Below the pieces are notes generated by a model, which saw nothing but the letters and a program-made list of their open reading frames with translations, was not told where the DNA came from and did not search any database. 64,000 bases of DNA from Saprospiraceae bacterium. GTDB taxonomy: Bacteria; Bacteroidota; Bacteroidia; Chitinophagales; Saprospiraceae. Shown here one piece after another: positions 53,052 to 62,038 of this stretch (position 1 is its first letter; every line of letters starts with the position of its first letter). A program made the position numbers and the translations under genes. The stretch is taken from positions 620,001 through 684,000 of the forward strand of contig JAHBTU010000003.1 in assembly GCA_019638455.1 (NCBI GenBank). The letters are read 5' to 3'.

Positions 53052-53235
53052 CCTTCAAACCCTCAAACCTTCAAACCCCCAAACCCTCAAACCCTCAAAC
53101 CCCCAAACCCCCAAACCCCCAAACCCTCAAACCCCCAAACCCTCAAACCCTCAAACCCTCAAACCTTCAAACCCCCAAACCCTCAAACCCCCAAACCCCC
53201 AAACCTTCAAACCCCCAAACCTTCAAACCTTCAAA
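53052..53235. repeat. Minisatellite of 23 perfect 8-bp units
   Basis: The block parses exactly into 23 units of 8 bp. Only three variants occur: CCCTCAAA (8), CCCCCAAA (9) and CCTTCAAA (6), all CCYYCAAA. On the minus strand most units give runs of three or more G every 8 bp. A partial unit (CCCCCAA) precedes it. It ends at 53235, 7 bp before the purB ATG. Being an 8-mer, it reads through all three frames, which explains the proline-rich shadow frames over it. Confidence 0.95.
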
Positions 53236-53242
53236 CCCATCC

Positions 53243-54577
53243 ATGCTGACCGCTATTTCTCCCATTGATGGCCGCTACGCCACCCAGACGAAGGAACTTG
53301 CCGACTATTTCAGCGAGTATGCGCTGATTCGTTATCGTGTTTTTGTTGAAATACAGTACTTCATCGCGTTGTGCCAATATGGGCTGCCGCAGTTGGCAAG
53401 TTTCGAGGACAGCAAAATAGACGACCTGAACGGTATTTTTGAGAACTTCAGCCTCGCCGATGCCGAGCAAATCAAGGCCATCGAGCGCACCACCAACCAC
53501 GACGTGAAAGCCGTCGAGTATTTTCTCAAAGAACGGTTCGACGGGCTTGAGCTCGCCCACCTGCGCGAATTTGTCCATTTTGGCCTCACCTCGCAGGACA
53601 TCAACAACACGGCGACCCCGCTGCTTTTCAAAAACGCCTTGCAGGATGTCTATTATCCGTTGTTGCAAGGCCTGCGCGACCACATCGAGCAGCTCGCGCA
53701 GGATTGGGCACGGGTGCCGATGTTGGCCCGCACCCACGGCCAGCCAGCTTCCCCCACACTCTTGGGCAAAGAGTTCAGGGTATTTGTGGAGCGCCTCGAT
53801 GTGCAGTTGGGATTGATGCAACAAATCCCGCATCGCGCCAAATTCGGCGGCGCGACGGGCAATTTCAACGCGCATTTCGCTGCCTATCCAGACTACAACT
53901 GGCAGCAGTTCGGCGACGACTTCGTGCGCGAATTCCTCGGGTTGGAGCGCTCGCAATTCACCACCCAAATCGAGCATTACGACTGTTTTGCCGCTCAATG
54001 TCAGGCACTGGGACGCATCAACACCATCCTGCTCGATTTTTGCCGCGACGTGTGGACGTACATTTCCATGGAGTATTTTCGACAAAAAACAGTGGCTGGC
54101 GAGGTCGGCTCATCGGCCATGCCGCACAAAGTCAACCCGATTGATTTTGAAAATGCGGAGGGCAATCTCGGCTTGGCCAATGCGCTTTTTCAGCATCTCG
54201 CCGAAAAATTGCCCATCAGTCGCTTGCAACGCGACCTCACGGACTCCACCGTGCTTCGCAACGTCGGCGTGCCGATGGGACACACGCTCATCGCCTTCAA
54301 GTCCATCCTCAAAGGGATAGGCAAACTCATGCTCAACGAGGGCCAGCTCTACGACGACCTCGAAGACAACTGGATGGTGGTGGCCGAGGGCATTCAGGTC
54401 ATTCTGCGGCGCGAAGGCTACCCACAACCCTACGAGGCGCTCAAGGCGCTCACGCGCGGGCGCTCGCTCGTGACGCGGGAAATGCTTCACGAATTCATTG
54501 ATACACTGGAAATCAGCGAGGAGGTGAAGGGCGAGTTGAAACAGCTCACACCCCACAACTATGTGGGAGGAATGTGA
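53243..54577 (+). CDS. purB: Adenylosuccinate lyase
   Basis: The product is 444 aa from MLTAISPIDGRYATQTKELA. It catalyses two steps of purine synthesis: cleavage of SAICAR to AICAR and of adenylosuccinate to AMP, releasing fumarate. The fumarase/aspartase signature SSAMPHKVNPIDFENAEGNL is complete and includes the flexible-loop Ser. TSQDINNTA and ARTHGQPASPTLLGKE carry the other active-site regions. Size and domain order match E. coli-type PurB. No other purine gene is next to it. The start codon follows a minisatellite with no room for a ribosome binding site, and its start is assigned by homology to the MLTAISPIDGRY beginning. Confidence 0.97.
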   Translation: MLTAISPIDGRYATQTKELADYFSEYALIRYRVFVEIQYFIALCQYGLPQLASFEDSKIDDLNGIFENFSLADAEQIKAIERTTNHDVKAVEYFLKERFDGLELAHLREFVHFGLTSQDINNTATPLLFKNALQDVYYPLLQGLRDHIEQLAQDWARVPMLARTHGQPASPTLLGKEFRVFVERLDVQLGLMQQIPHRAKFGGATGNFNAHFAAYPDYNWQQFGDDFVREFLGLERSQFTTQIEHYDCFAAQCQALGRINTILLDFCRDVWTYISMEYFRQKTVAGEVGSSAMPHKVNPIDFENAEGNLGLANALFQHLAEKLPISRLQRDLTDSTVLRNVGVPMGHTLIAFKSILKGIGKLMLNEGQLYDDLEDNWMVVAEGIQVILRREGYPQPYEALKALTRGRSLVTREMLHEFIDTLEISEEVKGELKQLTPHNYVGGM

Positions 54578-54623
54578 TGGTAAGGAAACCATCAGGGAGA
54601 TGTCGCATCATTGGGTGGAGGGT

Positions 54624-54658
54624 AGAAAGGGAAAGTTTTCTGAAAACTTTCCCTTTCT
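54624..54658. terminator. Perfect hairpin after purB
   Basis: AGAAAGGGAAAGTTTTC pairs perfectly with GAAAACTTTCCCTTTCT with essentially no loop. There is no T-run directly after it, so termination is likely but not certain. It lies between the convergent purB and LVIVD-repeat genes. Confidence 0.65.
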
Positions 54659-54862
54659 ATACCCAGATTAAAGAGGATTTGAACCTGCGCATTGGCAAGG
54701 CAAGGATGCCCTTGATTGATTTGCATGATTTCCAAAGGATTGCGAGCACCGTTTGTTCAAAACCACCTTGTCAGACCCTGTACTCAGGGGTTTGCCCAGC
54801 CAAGTGAAGCGGACGGGGCTGATTTGCGTTGACTATACCCTCCACCCTCCACCTACCTATAA

Positions 54863-57268
54863 CTATTGCTTCACTACGCGCAAGGGCGCACTTTGCTGCT
54901 CTTGGCTGCGGAGCGTGACGAGATACACCCCTTTCGGCCATTCATTGCCACAAAGCGCCGTGCCCGTGCTGGCCCCCAGATGCTGGGTGTGCACCAACTG
55001 GCCGAGTGCGTTGCGCACTTCCAAAGTCAGGTTTTGCGCCGCTGGCCAATCGTAGCGAATCGAGAAATCAGTGGAGGAGGGATTGGGTATGGCTTGCACG
55101 AAGACCGAGGCATCCACGACAGGGCGCGTGGAAACGACTTCGACTGGCTCCACCTTGAACACATCCACCGCTGCCTCCACCAGATGGCCGGGGTCGAGGT
55201 CGGAAGCGATGAACTGCACCCGCATATTGTTGGTCAGCGTGATGAAGTCTTTGAGGTGAATTTCGCCGGAGAAGCGCCATTCGCTCGCGGAGAGGGTTTG
55301 CGTGAACACGGTGGCAGTTTGCAAGCCATTGCTAACGCGCACGGTCAGGTTGTCGTTGGGAGCGCCGGAGCCGCCGCCGTTGTAAAACCAGTACCAGAAA
55401 GACAAAATGGCATCTGGGTAAGCGGCGAGTTGCATGGTTGGGCAGGTCAGTGTCACGGAGCCATTGTCCACGTCGTCGTTGCCCGCTTGCCCGCCGCCGT
55501 TGCCTGTGACGTAGCATTCCTCATTGTCATCGAAATCCACGTCGGAACCGGGATTGGAGTATTGGTTTTGAAAGATAGTGCCGACGGGTTTCCCGCGTTC
55601 CCACAAGCCAGCCGTTGCGGTGGCTTGCGTGGTCCAGCCCAGATTGACACCGAAATCGTCGTAGTAGCCGGGTTTTAAAACAACGGTGGTTGAAATGCCA
55701 TTTTCGACCACATCCTCGGCAATGGTGATGGCTTCTGCGATATATCCCCACTTGCCTACATTGGCTTTATATGTTCCCCCCGGCACACAAGTGAGGTCGA
55801 ACTGGCCGTTGGCATCTGTCAGGATGCTGAATGTGCCGCCCGGGCCAGTCAAGTTTACGAAGGCATTCGGAATCGGCGTGGCGGAACCCTCTGTCACCAC
55901 GATGCCTTTTATCTCGCCCGCATCGGAAGGTTGCAGGGTCACGTTCAATTCCACCACCTCGCCGGGCACCAATGTGACATCGAGTGTCTGGCTTTGAAAG
56001 CCTTGTCGGCTGATGGTGACTTTAAAATCGCCGGGTTCGGCCTGTCCTGTTTTGAAGGAGCCGTCGTTGCCCGATTGTTTGTTCACCCATGGGTCATTGC
56101 TGTTCACCGTAATGGATGCTCCCAGCATGGGTTGGCCGTTGCAGCCATTGATGACTTTTCCTTCCAAATAACAGGCGCGGACGTAATTAGGGGTCATCAC
56201 ATACAGCTTGCCTGTGCCGCCGCTGGTGTTGGGGATGTTGGAAGCCACCACCGTGCCGGAAGGCAGATAGGGAAACACGCCCCAGCAGCCGTCGAAATTG
56301 GGGCCTGTGCCGGGCCAAGTGTCGTACCAGCCCGTGATAACGTGGTTGCTGGGGCGATGCACGTCGGAAATCACCACGCCGTCGGAATACCAAGAGGTAA
56401 TCGCCCAGTCATTGAGGACGTGTGTGTTGTGGCCTATGGAGCCGAACCCGTCGTTGGTGGAGAGGCGACTCACTTCCTTGATGTCGGTAGGGTCAGAAAT
56501 GTCGTAAGTGGTCACGAACGACGGTGTGGTTTCGTCGGTGGTCAGCACATACTTGTGGTCGTCGGTCAGCCAGGCGTTGTGGGTGAATTTGCCGGGTGTT
56601 TGCACGGTGCCCAACAATTTGGGGTTCGACTTGTCGCTCATGTCCACCACGGAGAGCAGGCCCGCGTAGATATGCGCCGCATAGAGCGTGTCGTTGTCGG
56701 CAAAGCCATCGTGAATGTAGCCTAAGGCATCGAACCGTCCCACATAGACAGGGTTGTAGGGGTCGGTGTTCAAATCAAGCACTTTGGCGACGCCACCGAA
56801 CAGGCTGCCTCCGAACAAGTACACAAAACCTTTGGTGACATCAATATGCAGTGCGTGAATGGTGTTCAACTGCCCTTCGATGAGGCCGTCGCCGGTGTAG
56901 AAATGATAGTCCAAACCGGGGCTTGGCAACTTGCTCAAATCCACGATTTGAAGCCCTTGGCCGCCTTCGGAGGTGACGTAGGCGTAGTGTTCGTACACCT
57001 TGATTTCCTTCCAGAGATTGTCGGGGCCAGGTATTTGGACAATGTCCGTGGGGGCATCTGGATTGGTCACGTCCACGATTATCAGCCCCTTGGAGCCACC
57101 CAGCAAGGCGTACTCGCGCCCGCCTTGGGCATAGCCGCAGATGTTGCCCAACGTCTGGCCCGGATATTCGAGTGTGGAGCGAAGTTGGAGATTGAAGTTT
57201 TGGGCAAAAGAAGTGGTCGCGGTCAGCAAGAGAGCCGACCACATGGAGATACACAATAAGTTTTTCAT
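54863..57268 (-). CDS. LVIVD-repeat (choice-of-anchor B) secreted protein with T9SS sorting domain
   Basis: The product is 801 aa from MKNLLCISMWSALLLTATTS, a signal peptide; an ATG 30 codons upstream was not used. The N-terminal ~350 residues hold LVIVD-type propeller repeats (YALLGGSKGLIIVDVTNPDA, YVTSEGGQGLQIVDLSKL) of choice-of-anchor B proteins. Two carboxypeptidase regulatory-like domains follow (LEGKVINGCNGQPML, IKGIVVTEGSATPIPN). A jelly-roll region and a T9SS type A sorting domain (QAIPNPSSTDFSIRYDW, VRNALGQLV, WPKGVYLVTL) end it. It is probably exported; ligand unknown. Confidence 0.9.
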   Translation of the reverse strand: MKNLLCISMWSALLLTATTSFAQNFNLQLRSTLEYPGQTLGNICGYAQGGREYALLGGSKGLIIVDVTNPDAPTDIVQIPGPDNLWKEIKVYEHYAYVTSEGGQGLQIVDLSKLPSPGLDYHFYTGDGLIEGQLNTIHALHIDVTKGFVYLFGGSLFGGVAKVLDLNTDPYNPVYVGRFDALGYIHDGFADNDTLYAAHIYAGLLSVVDMSDKSNPKLLGTVQTPGKFTHNAWLTDDHKYVLTTDETTPSFVTTYDISDPTDIKEVSRLSTNDGFGSIGHNTHVLNDWAITSWYSDGVVISDVHRPSNHVITGWYDTWPGTGPNFDGCWGVFPYLPSGTVVASNIPNTSGGTGKLYVMTPNYVRACYLEGKVINGCNGQPMLGASITVNSNDPWVNKQSGNDGSFKTGQAEPGDFKVTISRQGFQSQTLDVTLVPGEVVELNVTLQPSDAGEIKGIVVTEGSATPIPNAFVNLTGPGGTFSILTDANGQFDLTCVPGGTYKANVGKWGYIAEAITIAEDVVENGISTTVVLKPGYYDDFGVNLGWTTQATATAGLWERGKPVGTIFQNQYSNPGSDVDFDDNEECYVTGNGGGQAGNDDVDNGSVTLTCPTMQLAAYPDAILSFWYWFYNGGGSGAPNDNLTVRVSNGLQTATVFTQTLSASEWRFSGEIHLKDFITLTNNMRVQFIASDLDPGHLVEAAVDVFKVEPVEVVSTRPVVDASVFVQAIPNPSSTDFSIRYDWPAAQNLTLEVRNALGQLVHTQHLGASTGTALCGNEWPKGVYLVTLRSQEQQSAPLRVVKQ

Positions 57269-57447
57269 CGAAAGAGAGTGAGTAGAAAAGCTGCGTCGGG
57301 CAGCCATTAGCAGAGTGATTAAGTTGTGCAGGTTAGGTTGTGGAGAAAACAAGGGCAAAAGTAGTGCAGCCCTTGATTGGTTGGGGCATCATCGTGACAT
57401 GTTTGTCGAAATGCGTCGGCTAATGCGCGACAAACATGTGAATAATC

Positions 57448-58443
57448 TCAAGCTGCCTCATCTTCATCCATCACTGATGGCGAAGAACGCACACCGTTGA
57501 GTCGGTTGGAATAGTAAGCGAAAATGCAGGCTGTCCAGAAGGAATACAACGAATAGACAAGGGCTGGTTTCACCATCGCCTGATTGGCCAGCAGGTTGTT
57601 GGCGATGAGAAAAGCAAGGGTGGTGTTTTGCACGCCGCTTTCCATGGCCGCCGTGAGCCGCGAAGTGTGTGCCAGACCCATGTATTTCATAAAAAAGTAG
57701 CCGAAGAACAAACAGCTTGCGTTTTGTATCAGCGCCACGGGCGTGATGAGCATGAAATCGGACCATGTAAGCCCCGCCCCGCCATGACTTTCCCCCGCAA
57801 ACATTTTAATGGCAAAAACGGTGGCGAGCAGCGCAAGCATCACATATTTGGCGGGTTTGTTGATTGTTTCGGCAAAAACAGGAAAGTGCCGGCGCACCAG
57901 TAACCCGATGGTAGCGGGTATGATGGTGATGAAAAATATCTGCCGCACGGTGTCCCAAAACGGAAGATGCAAGTCCGTCTCCCGGCCTAAGAAAATTTTC
58001 AGCGCCACATTGACCACGATGGGTATGGTGAACAAGGTGAGAAAGCTATTGACCGCCGTCAGCGAAAGCGAGAGGGCCACGTTGCCGCGCCACAAATAGG
58101 TCAGAAAGCCGGACGTGGCCCCCCCCGGGCTGGCCGACAGTATGATGAACCCCACTTTCAACACGGCTGGGATGGGCGCCACCAACGCGATGATGAACGC
58201 GATGACAGGCAAGCCGAGCATCTGTGCGCCCAAAGCCGTGAAAAAGGCACGCGGGTGCCGGATGATGTTCATAAAGTCGTTGACCGTCAGCGACAAGCCA
58301 ACTCCAAACATGACCAATCCTAAAACTGTACTGACGGCAACGTCAACAATAGCGGTGGGAGCCAAGGGGATGCAATTTTGTGCCGCAAATGTAACGCCAT
58401 CTCCGATTGCTTGTTGGCGTGAGCAAAAGAAGTCCGCAATCAA
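57448..58443 (-). CDS. Bile acid:sodium symporter (SBF) family transporter
   Basis: The product is about 331 aa if it starts at the TTG at 58443. The start is uncertain because the first in-frame ATG (near 58299, at MFGVGLSLT) falls inside the first helix and the preceding segment lacks a clear initiator. About nine to ten transmembrane helices are visible. Conserved family segments include SPGGATSGFLTYLWRGNVAL and ESGVQNTTLAFLIANNLL, with the N and E residues used for sodium binding in relatives. It could carry bile acids or other organic anions; the substrate is not evident. Confidence 0.85.
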   Translation of the reverse strand: MIADFFCSRQQAIGDGVTFAAQNCIPLAPTAIVDVAVSTVLGLVMFGVGLSLTVNDFMNIIRHPRAFFTALGAQMLGLPVIAFIIALVAPIPAVLKVGFIILSASPGGATSGFLTYLWRGNVALSLSLTAVNSFLTLFTIPIVVNVALKIFLGRETDLHLPFWDTVRQIFFITIIPATIGLLVRRHFPVFAETINKPAKYVMLALLATVFAIKMFAGESHGGAGLTWSDFMLITPVALIQNASCLFFGYFFMKYMGLAHTSRLTAAMESGVQNTTLAFLIANNLLANQAMVKPALVYSLYSFWTACIFAYYSNRLNGVRSSPSVMDEDEAA

Positions 58444-58574
58444 TCTCGGGGGGGGCAGGTTGTCGTGCTTTCAACCCGGAATATCATCCCGCGATACTTT
58501 CTGCGCCAATTTAAAGTGCCCACAGTGAAACGAGGTGTAAATTTGAGCAACTCCAACCGATATTCGCCCTTGTT

Positions 58575-59351
58575 ATGAAAGTCACAGCCTTCCACATCGC
58601 CGAGCAACTGCGCCTCAAACGCTTGAAAGAGGCGTACGCAGGCACCCTGCTTTCCGAAAACCCATCCGAACTTTTTTATCAGGTGGATGAAGACCGCTAT
58701 CTCTACGCCTTCGACTACGGCGCGGTCGTTTTCGCCAATATGAGCGACACCGATGTCAGCAAAAACCTGAACTTGCTGGAGCAGTTCTGCGCGCACCCGC
58801 TTTCCGAAAAACCCCGCGAAGACTTCGAAATCGTGCATCGCCCCGAAGGACAACTCGCTTTTGGCTTCGATAGCCTGGTGGTGCCGCACCTCAGCAGCGA
58901 TGTGGTCAAAATCGCCATGCTCAACGTGGCGCACTCCGTCGCGCTCGATTTTTACTCCCAACGCGCCCACGAGCTGCTTTCCGAAATACAGGGTTTCACC
59001 AACCAAATGGAAGAAAAAGGCTCTATCAGCATCAGCCGCAACAATATGCTGCGATTCATCGGGCGCACCCTCAACAACAAAACGCGCATCGTGGAAAACC
59101 TCTTCATCTTCGACAGCCCCGACCTCACCTGGGATGACGAATATCTCGACCGCATCCACCGAGGGCTGGCTCGCACGTTCGAAACGCAGACTCGCTTCAA
59201 GGAAATCGAATACACCTTCAAAGTGGTGGAAGACAACCTCTCCGTGTTCCGCGAACTCTATCTGCACCGCGAAAGCAGCAAACTCGAATGGATTATCATT
59301 ATCCTGATTTGCATAGAAGTGGTGGATTTGATGATAAGCAAGATTTTTTGA
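58575..59351 (+). CDS. RMD1/DUF155-family protein
   Basis: The product is 258 aa. It fits the RMD1/DUF155 family: YLYAFDYGAVVFANM near residue 50, IVENLFIFDSPDLTWDD, a long helix (EYTFKVVEDNLSVFRELYLH), and a single C-terminal transmembrane helix (EWIIIILICIEVVDLMISKI). Yeast RMD1 relatives act in mitochondrial translation, but the bacterial role is not established. It precedes the copper ATPase gene by 91 bp on the same strand. Co-transcription is possible but unproven. Confidence 0.88.
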   Translation: MKVTAFHIAEQLRLKRLKEAYAGTLLSENPSELFYQVDEDRYLYAFDYGAVVFANMSDTDVSKNLNLLEQFCAHPLSEKPREDFEIVHRPEGQLAFGFDSLVVPHLSSDVVKIAMLNVAHSVALDFYSQRAHELLSEIQGFTNQMEEKGSISISRNNMLRFIGRTLNNKTRIVENLFIFDSPDLTWDDEYLDRIHRGLARTFETQTRFKEIEYTFKVVEDNLSVFRELYLHRESSKLEWIIIILICIEVVDLMISKIF

Positions 59352-59442
59352 GCAATATCATCTACCCCCCTGACTTTCGTCAGCCACTCTGCAAGAGCGA
59401 GACGGGTACTTTTGGGGTTGACAAGAACAAAATCTCAACAGT

Positions 59443-61908
59443 ATGTCGGCTGCCACCATTTTGCAACCCAAAAACCCGCCCGTCGCTTCGCTCGCCTGTT
59501 TTCACTGCCACGACGTTTGTCCCGATGATAAAATACGCATCGAGGACAAGCATTTTTGCTGCGACGGCTGCAAAATGGTCTATGAAATACTGAACACCAA
59601 CGACTTGTGCCAGTACTACGATTTGGACGAAAAGCCGGGCATCAGCCTCAAAAATCGCCGCGACGCAAGGGCTTATGCGTATTTGGACGACACCGAAGTG
59701 CACGAAAAATTGTTGGAATTCAACAACGGCCACACCGCCCAAGTCACGTTCTACCTACCCCAGATGCACTGTGTCTCTTGCATCTGGCTGCTGGAAAATC
59801 TCTACAAACTTGACGCGGGCGTGACCCACTCGCGGGTCAATTTTTTGAAAAAAACAGCCACCATACAGTTCGCCCCGAATCAGACCTCGCTCCGCAAACT
59901 GGCGGCGCTCCTCGCCTCCATTGGCTACGCGCCCGAAATCAACCTCGGCGACGTGGATGGTGCGAAGCGCCCTGCCATGAACCGTCGCCTCGCTTATCAA
60001 ATCGGGGTGGCGGGATTTGCCTTTGGCAATATCATGTTGTTCAGTTTCCCCGAATATGTGGGCTTGGACGCGGCCACCGACACATGGTTTGCCAAGGTGT
60101 TTGGCTACCTCAATATCGTGTTGGCGTTGCCTGTGCTGCTGTTCAGCGCCCGCGATTATCTCACCTCGGCGTGGCATGGGATTCAAGCCCGCCACCTCAA
60201 CATTGATGTGCCACTCGCGCTGGGCATCGTCGTGTTATTTGGCCGCAGTGTCTGGGAAATTCTGACCCACACGGGGGCAGGGTACATGGATTCTTTTGCC
60301 GGACTTATCTTTTTGCTACTCACTGGCAAGTGGTTTCAGCAACACACATGGCAGCAGCTGTCTTTCGAGCGCGATTACAAGTCTTATTTCCCGGTGGCAG
60401 CCACAGTGAAAAATGGCGATGCGGAAACGTCCGTTCCGGTGCAGCGACTGGTGCCCGGCGACATCATCGTGGTGCGCAGCCACGAAATCATTCCGGCAGA
60501 CGGTATTTTGCTAAAAGGCTCTGCCCGCATTGATTACAGCTTCGTTACCGGGGAAGCGGCGCCAGTAAAAGTGAAAAGCGGCGAGCGCATTTTCGCGGGC
60601 GGCAAACAGGTGGGCGAAAGCATCGAAATCTCTTTGACCCGGCGTGTGTCGCAAAGCCATTTGACCCAACTTTGGAACAACGAAGCGTTCAAAACGCCCA
60701 TCAAAGGGCACGCCACGGTGCTGGCCGACCGCGCGGGCCGCTATTTCACCGGACTGATTTTAGCCTTTGGCGGCGGCTCGTTTCTTTATTGGTGGCTCGT
60801 CGAAAACAACATTCACACGGCGGTCAATGCTTTCACAGCCGTGATGATTGTCGCCTGCCCCTGCGCAGTGGCCTTGGCCATCCCTTTCACATTGGGAAAT
60901 ATCCTGCGCATACTCGGTCGCCACCGTTTCTATTTGAAAAACAACCAAGTGGTGGAGGCTTTCTCGGCCTTCAACGCAGTCATTTTCGACAAAACGGGTA
61001 CCATCACCAATATCGCGCAACAGCGCTTCGAGTTTCACGGCAAGCCGTTTGATGCCCAATCAAAAGTGGCGGTGCGGTCGCTCACGCGCCATTCGGCGCA
61101 CCCGCTGAGCCGGAGCCTCTACGAATCCATGCCAGAAGTGCCTACGGCATCGCCGGAACATTTCGAGGAGCTGCCCGGCTTGGGGGTGCAGGGCGTGGTG
61201 CAGGGGAAAAAGGTAAAAGTAGGCTCGGCGGCGTTTGTAGGTAATAACGAAGACGCCAATACCGCGTCGGGCAGAGGGGTTTATGTCTCCATCGAAGGCG
61301 AGGTATTGGGTTATTTTGAGGTGAAAAGCCGCTATCGCGACGGGCTGGACGAGGTGCTGGATTATTTTCGTTCCCTTCGAAGACCCTCCACCTCCCGCAC
61401 TCATTCCCCCGTCTGGCTACTTTCTGGCGACCAAGACACCGAAGCCTCGCGCCTCGCGCCTTTTTTTCCCGACCGCGACTCTATGTTGTTTGATAAAAGC
61501 CCGCAAGACAAACTTGATTTTGTAAAAAAACTTCAACGGCACGGCCAAAATGTGTTGATGCTCGGCGATGGCCTCAACGACGCTGGCGCATTGCGCCAAA
61601 GCAACCTCGGCATCGTGGTGGCGGAGGACACGAACAACTTCACTCCTGCTTGCGATGCCATTCTGCATGCCGACGAATTTGCCCGATTGCCTCGGTTCAT
61701 CCGACTAGCCCAGTCGGGGGTGCGCATCGTCAATCGGTCATACATCATTGCCCTGATGTACAATTTGACAGGTTTGAGTTATGCGGTTACTGGCACTTTG
61801 TCGCCGCTTGTGGCGGCCATTCTCATGCCCTTGAGCTCTGTCACGATTGTCGTGTTTGGGGTTTTGATGGGCAATTGGCAGGCTAAAAGGTTGTTGCGCC
61901 AACCTTAA
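59443..61908 (+). CDS. Copper-translocating P-type ATPase, CcoI/FixI-like
   Basis: The product is 821 aa. An extra N-terminal metal-binding zone (CFHCHDVC, CCDGC, about residues 19-43) precedes a heavy-metal-associated domain with MHCVSC (Cys110 and Cys113). Transport signatures are CPC at 472-474 in ACPCAVALAIPF and DKTGT at 516-520, with MLGDGLNDAGAL near the C-terminus. This N-terminal arrangement is typical of the ATPase that loads copper into cbb3-type oxidases (CcoI/FixI). In known genomes it sits with ccoNOP, none of which lies in this window, so the oxidase must be elsewhere or the role differs. The SCO protein at 10653 could serve the same pathway. Confidence 0.9.
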   Translation: MSAATILQPKNPPVASLACFHCHDVCPDDKIRIEDKHFCCDGCKMVYEILNTNDLCQYYDLDEKPGISLKNRRDARAYAYLDDTEVHEKLLEFNNGHTAQVTFYLPQMHCVSCIWLLENLYKLDAGVTHSRVNFLKKTATIQFAPNQTSLRKLAALLASIGYAPEINLGDVDGAKRPAMNRRLAYQIGVAGFAFGNIMLFSFPEYVGLDAATDTWFAKVFGYLNIVLALPVLLFSARDYLTSAWHGIQARHLNIDVPLALGIVVLFGRSVWEILTHTGAGYMDSFAGLIFLLLTGKWFQQHTWQQLSFERDYKSYFPVAATVKNGDAETSVPVQRLVPGDIIVVRSHEIIPADGILLKGSARIDYSFVTGEAAPVKVKSGERIFAGGKQVGESIEISLTRRVSQSHLTQLWNNEAFKTPIKGHATVLADRAGRYFTGLILAFGGGSFLYWWLVENNIHTAVNAFTAVMIVACPCAVALAIPFTLGNILRILGRHRFYLKNNQVVEAFSAFNAVIFDKTGTITNIAQQRFEFHGKPFDAQSKVAVRSLTRHSAHPLSRSLYESMPEVPTASPEHFEELPGLGVQGVVQGKKVKVGSAAFVGNNEDANTASGRGVYVSIEGEVLGYFEVKSRYRDGLDEVLDYFRSLRRPSTSRTHSPVWLLSGDQDTEASRLAPFFPDRDSMLFDKSPQDKLDFVKKLQRHGQNVLMLGDGLNDAGALRQSNLGIVVAEDTNNFTPACDAILHADEFARLPRFIRLAQSGVRIVNRSYIIALMYNLTGLSYAVTGTLSPLVAAILMPLSSVTIVVFGVLMGNWQAKRLLRQP

Positions 61909-61983
61909 CAACGTTCTCAGGCAATATCTGTGTGGTCATTAATGGCGAGGTGTGGGCAGCCATCAATGAGTCCCAAGTGTTTA

Positions 61984-62010
61984 GGGCGCATTTCAAATTG
62001 AAATGCGCCC
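61984..62010. terminator. Perfect hairpin between convergent genes
   Basis: GGGCGCATTTCAA and TTGAAATGCGCCC form a 13-bp stem with a one-base centre. It lies between the copper ATPase (plus, ends 61908) and the ribonucleotide reductase (minus, ends 62039) and can serve both. No clear T-run follows. Confidence 0.75.
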
Positions 62011-62038
62011 AGTGTTTAGCAGGCGGTGTGGCAGATTT

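Noticed and set aside
52900..53268. Proline-rich frames across the minisatellite (two phases)
   Set aside because: An 8-bp unit reads as similar Pro/Lys/Thr strings in every phase, and both frames overlap the purB start. They are artefacts of the repeat.
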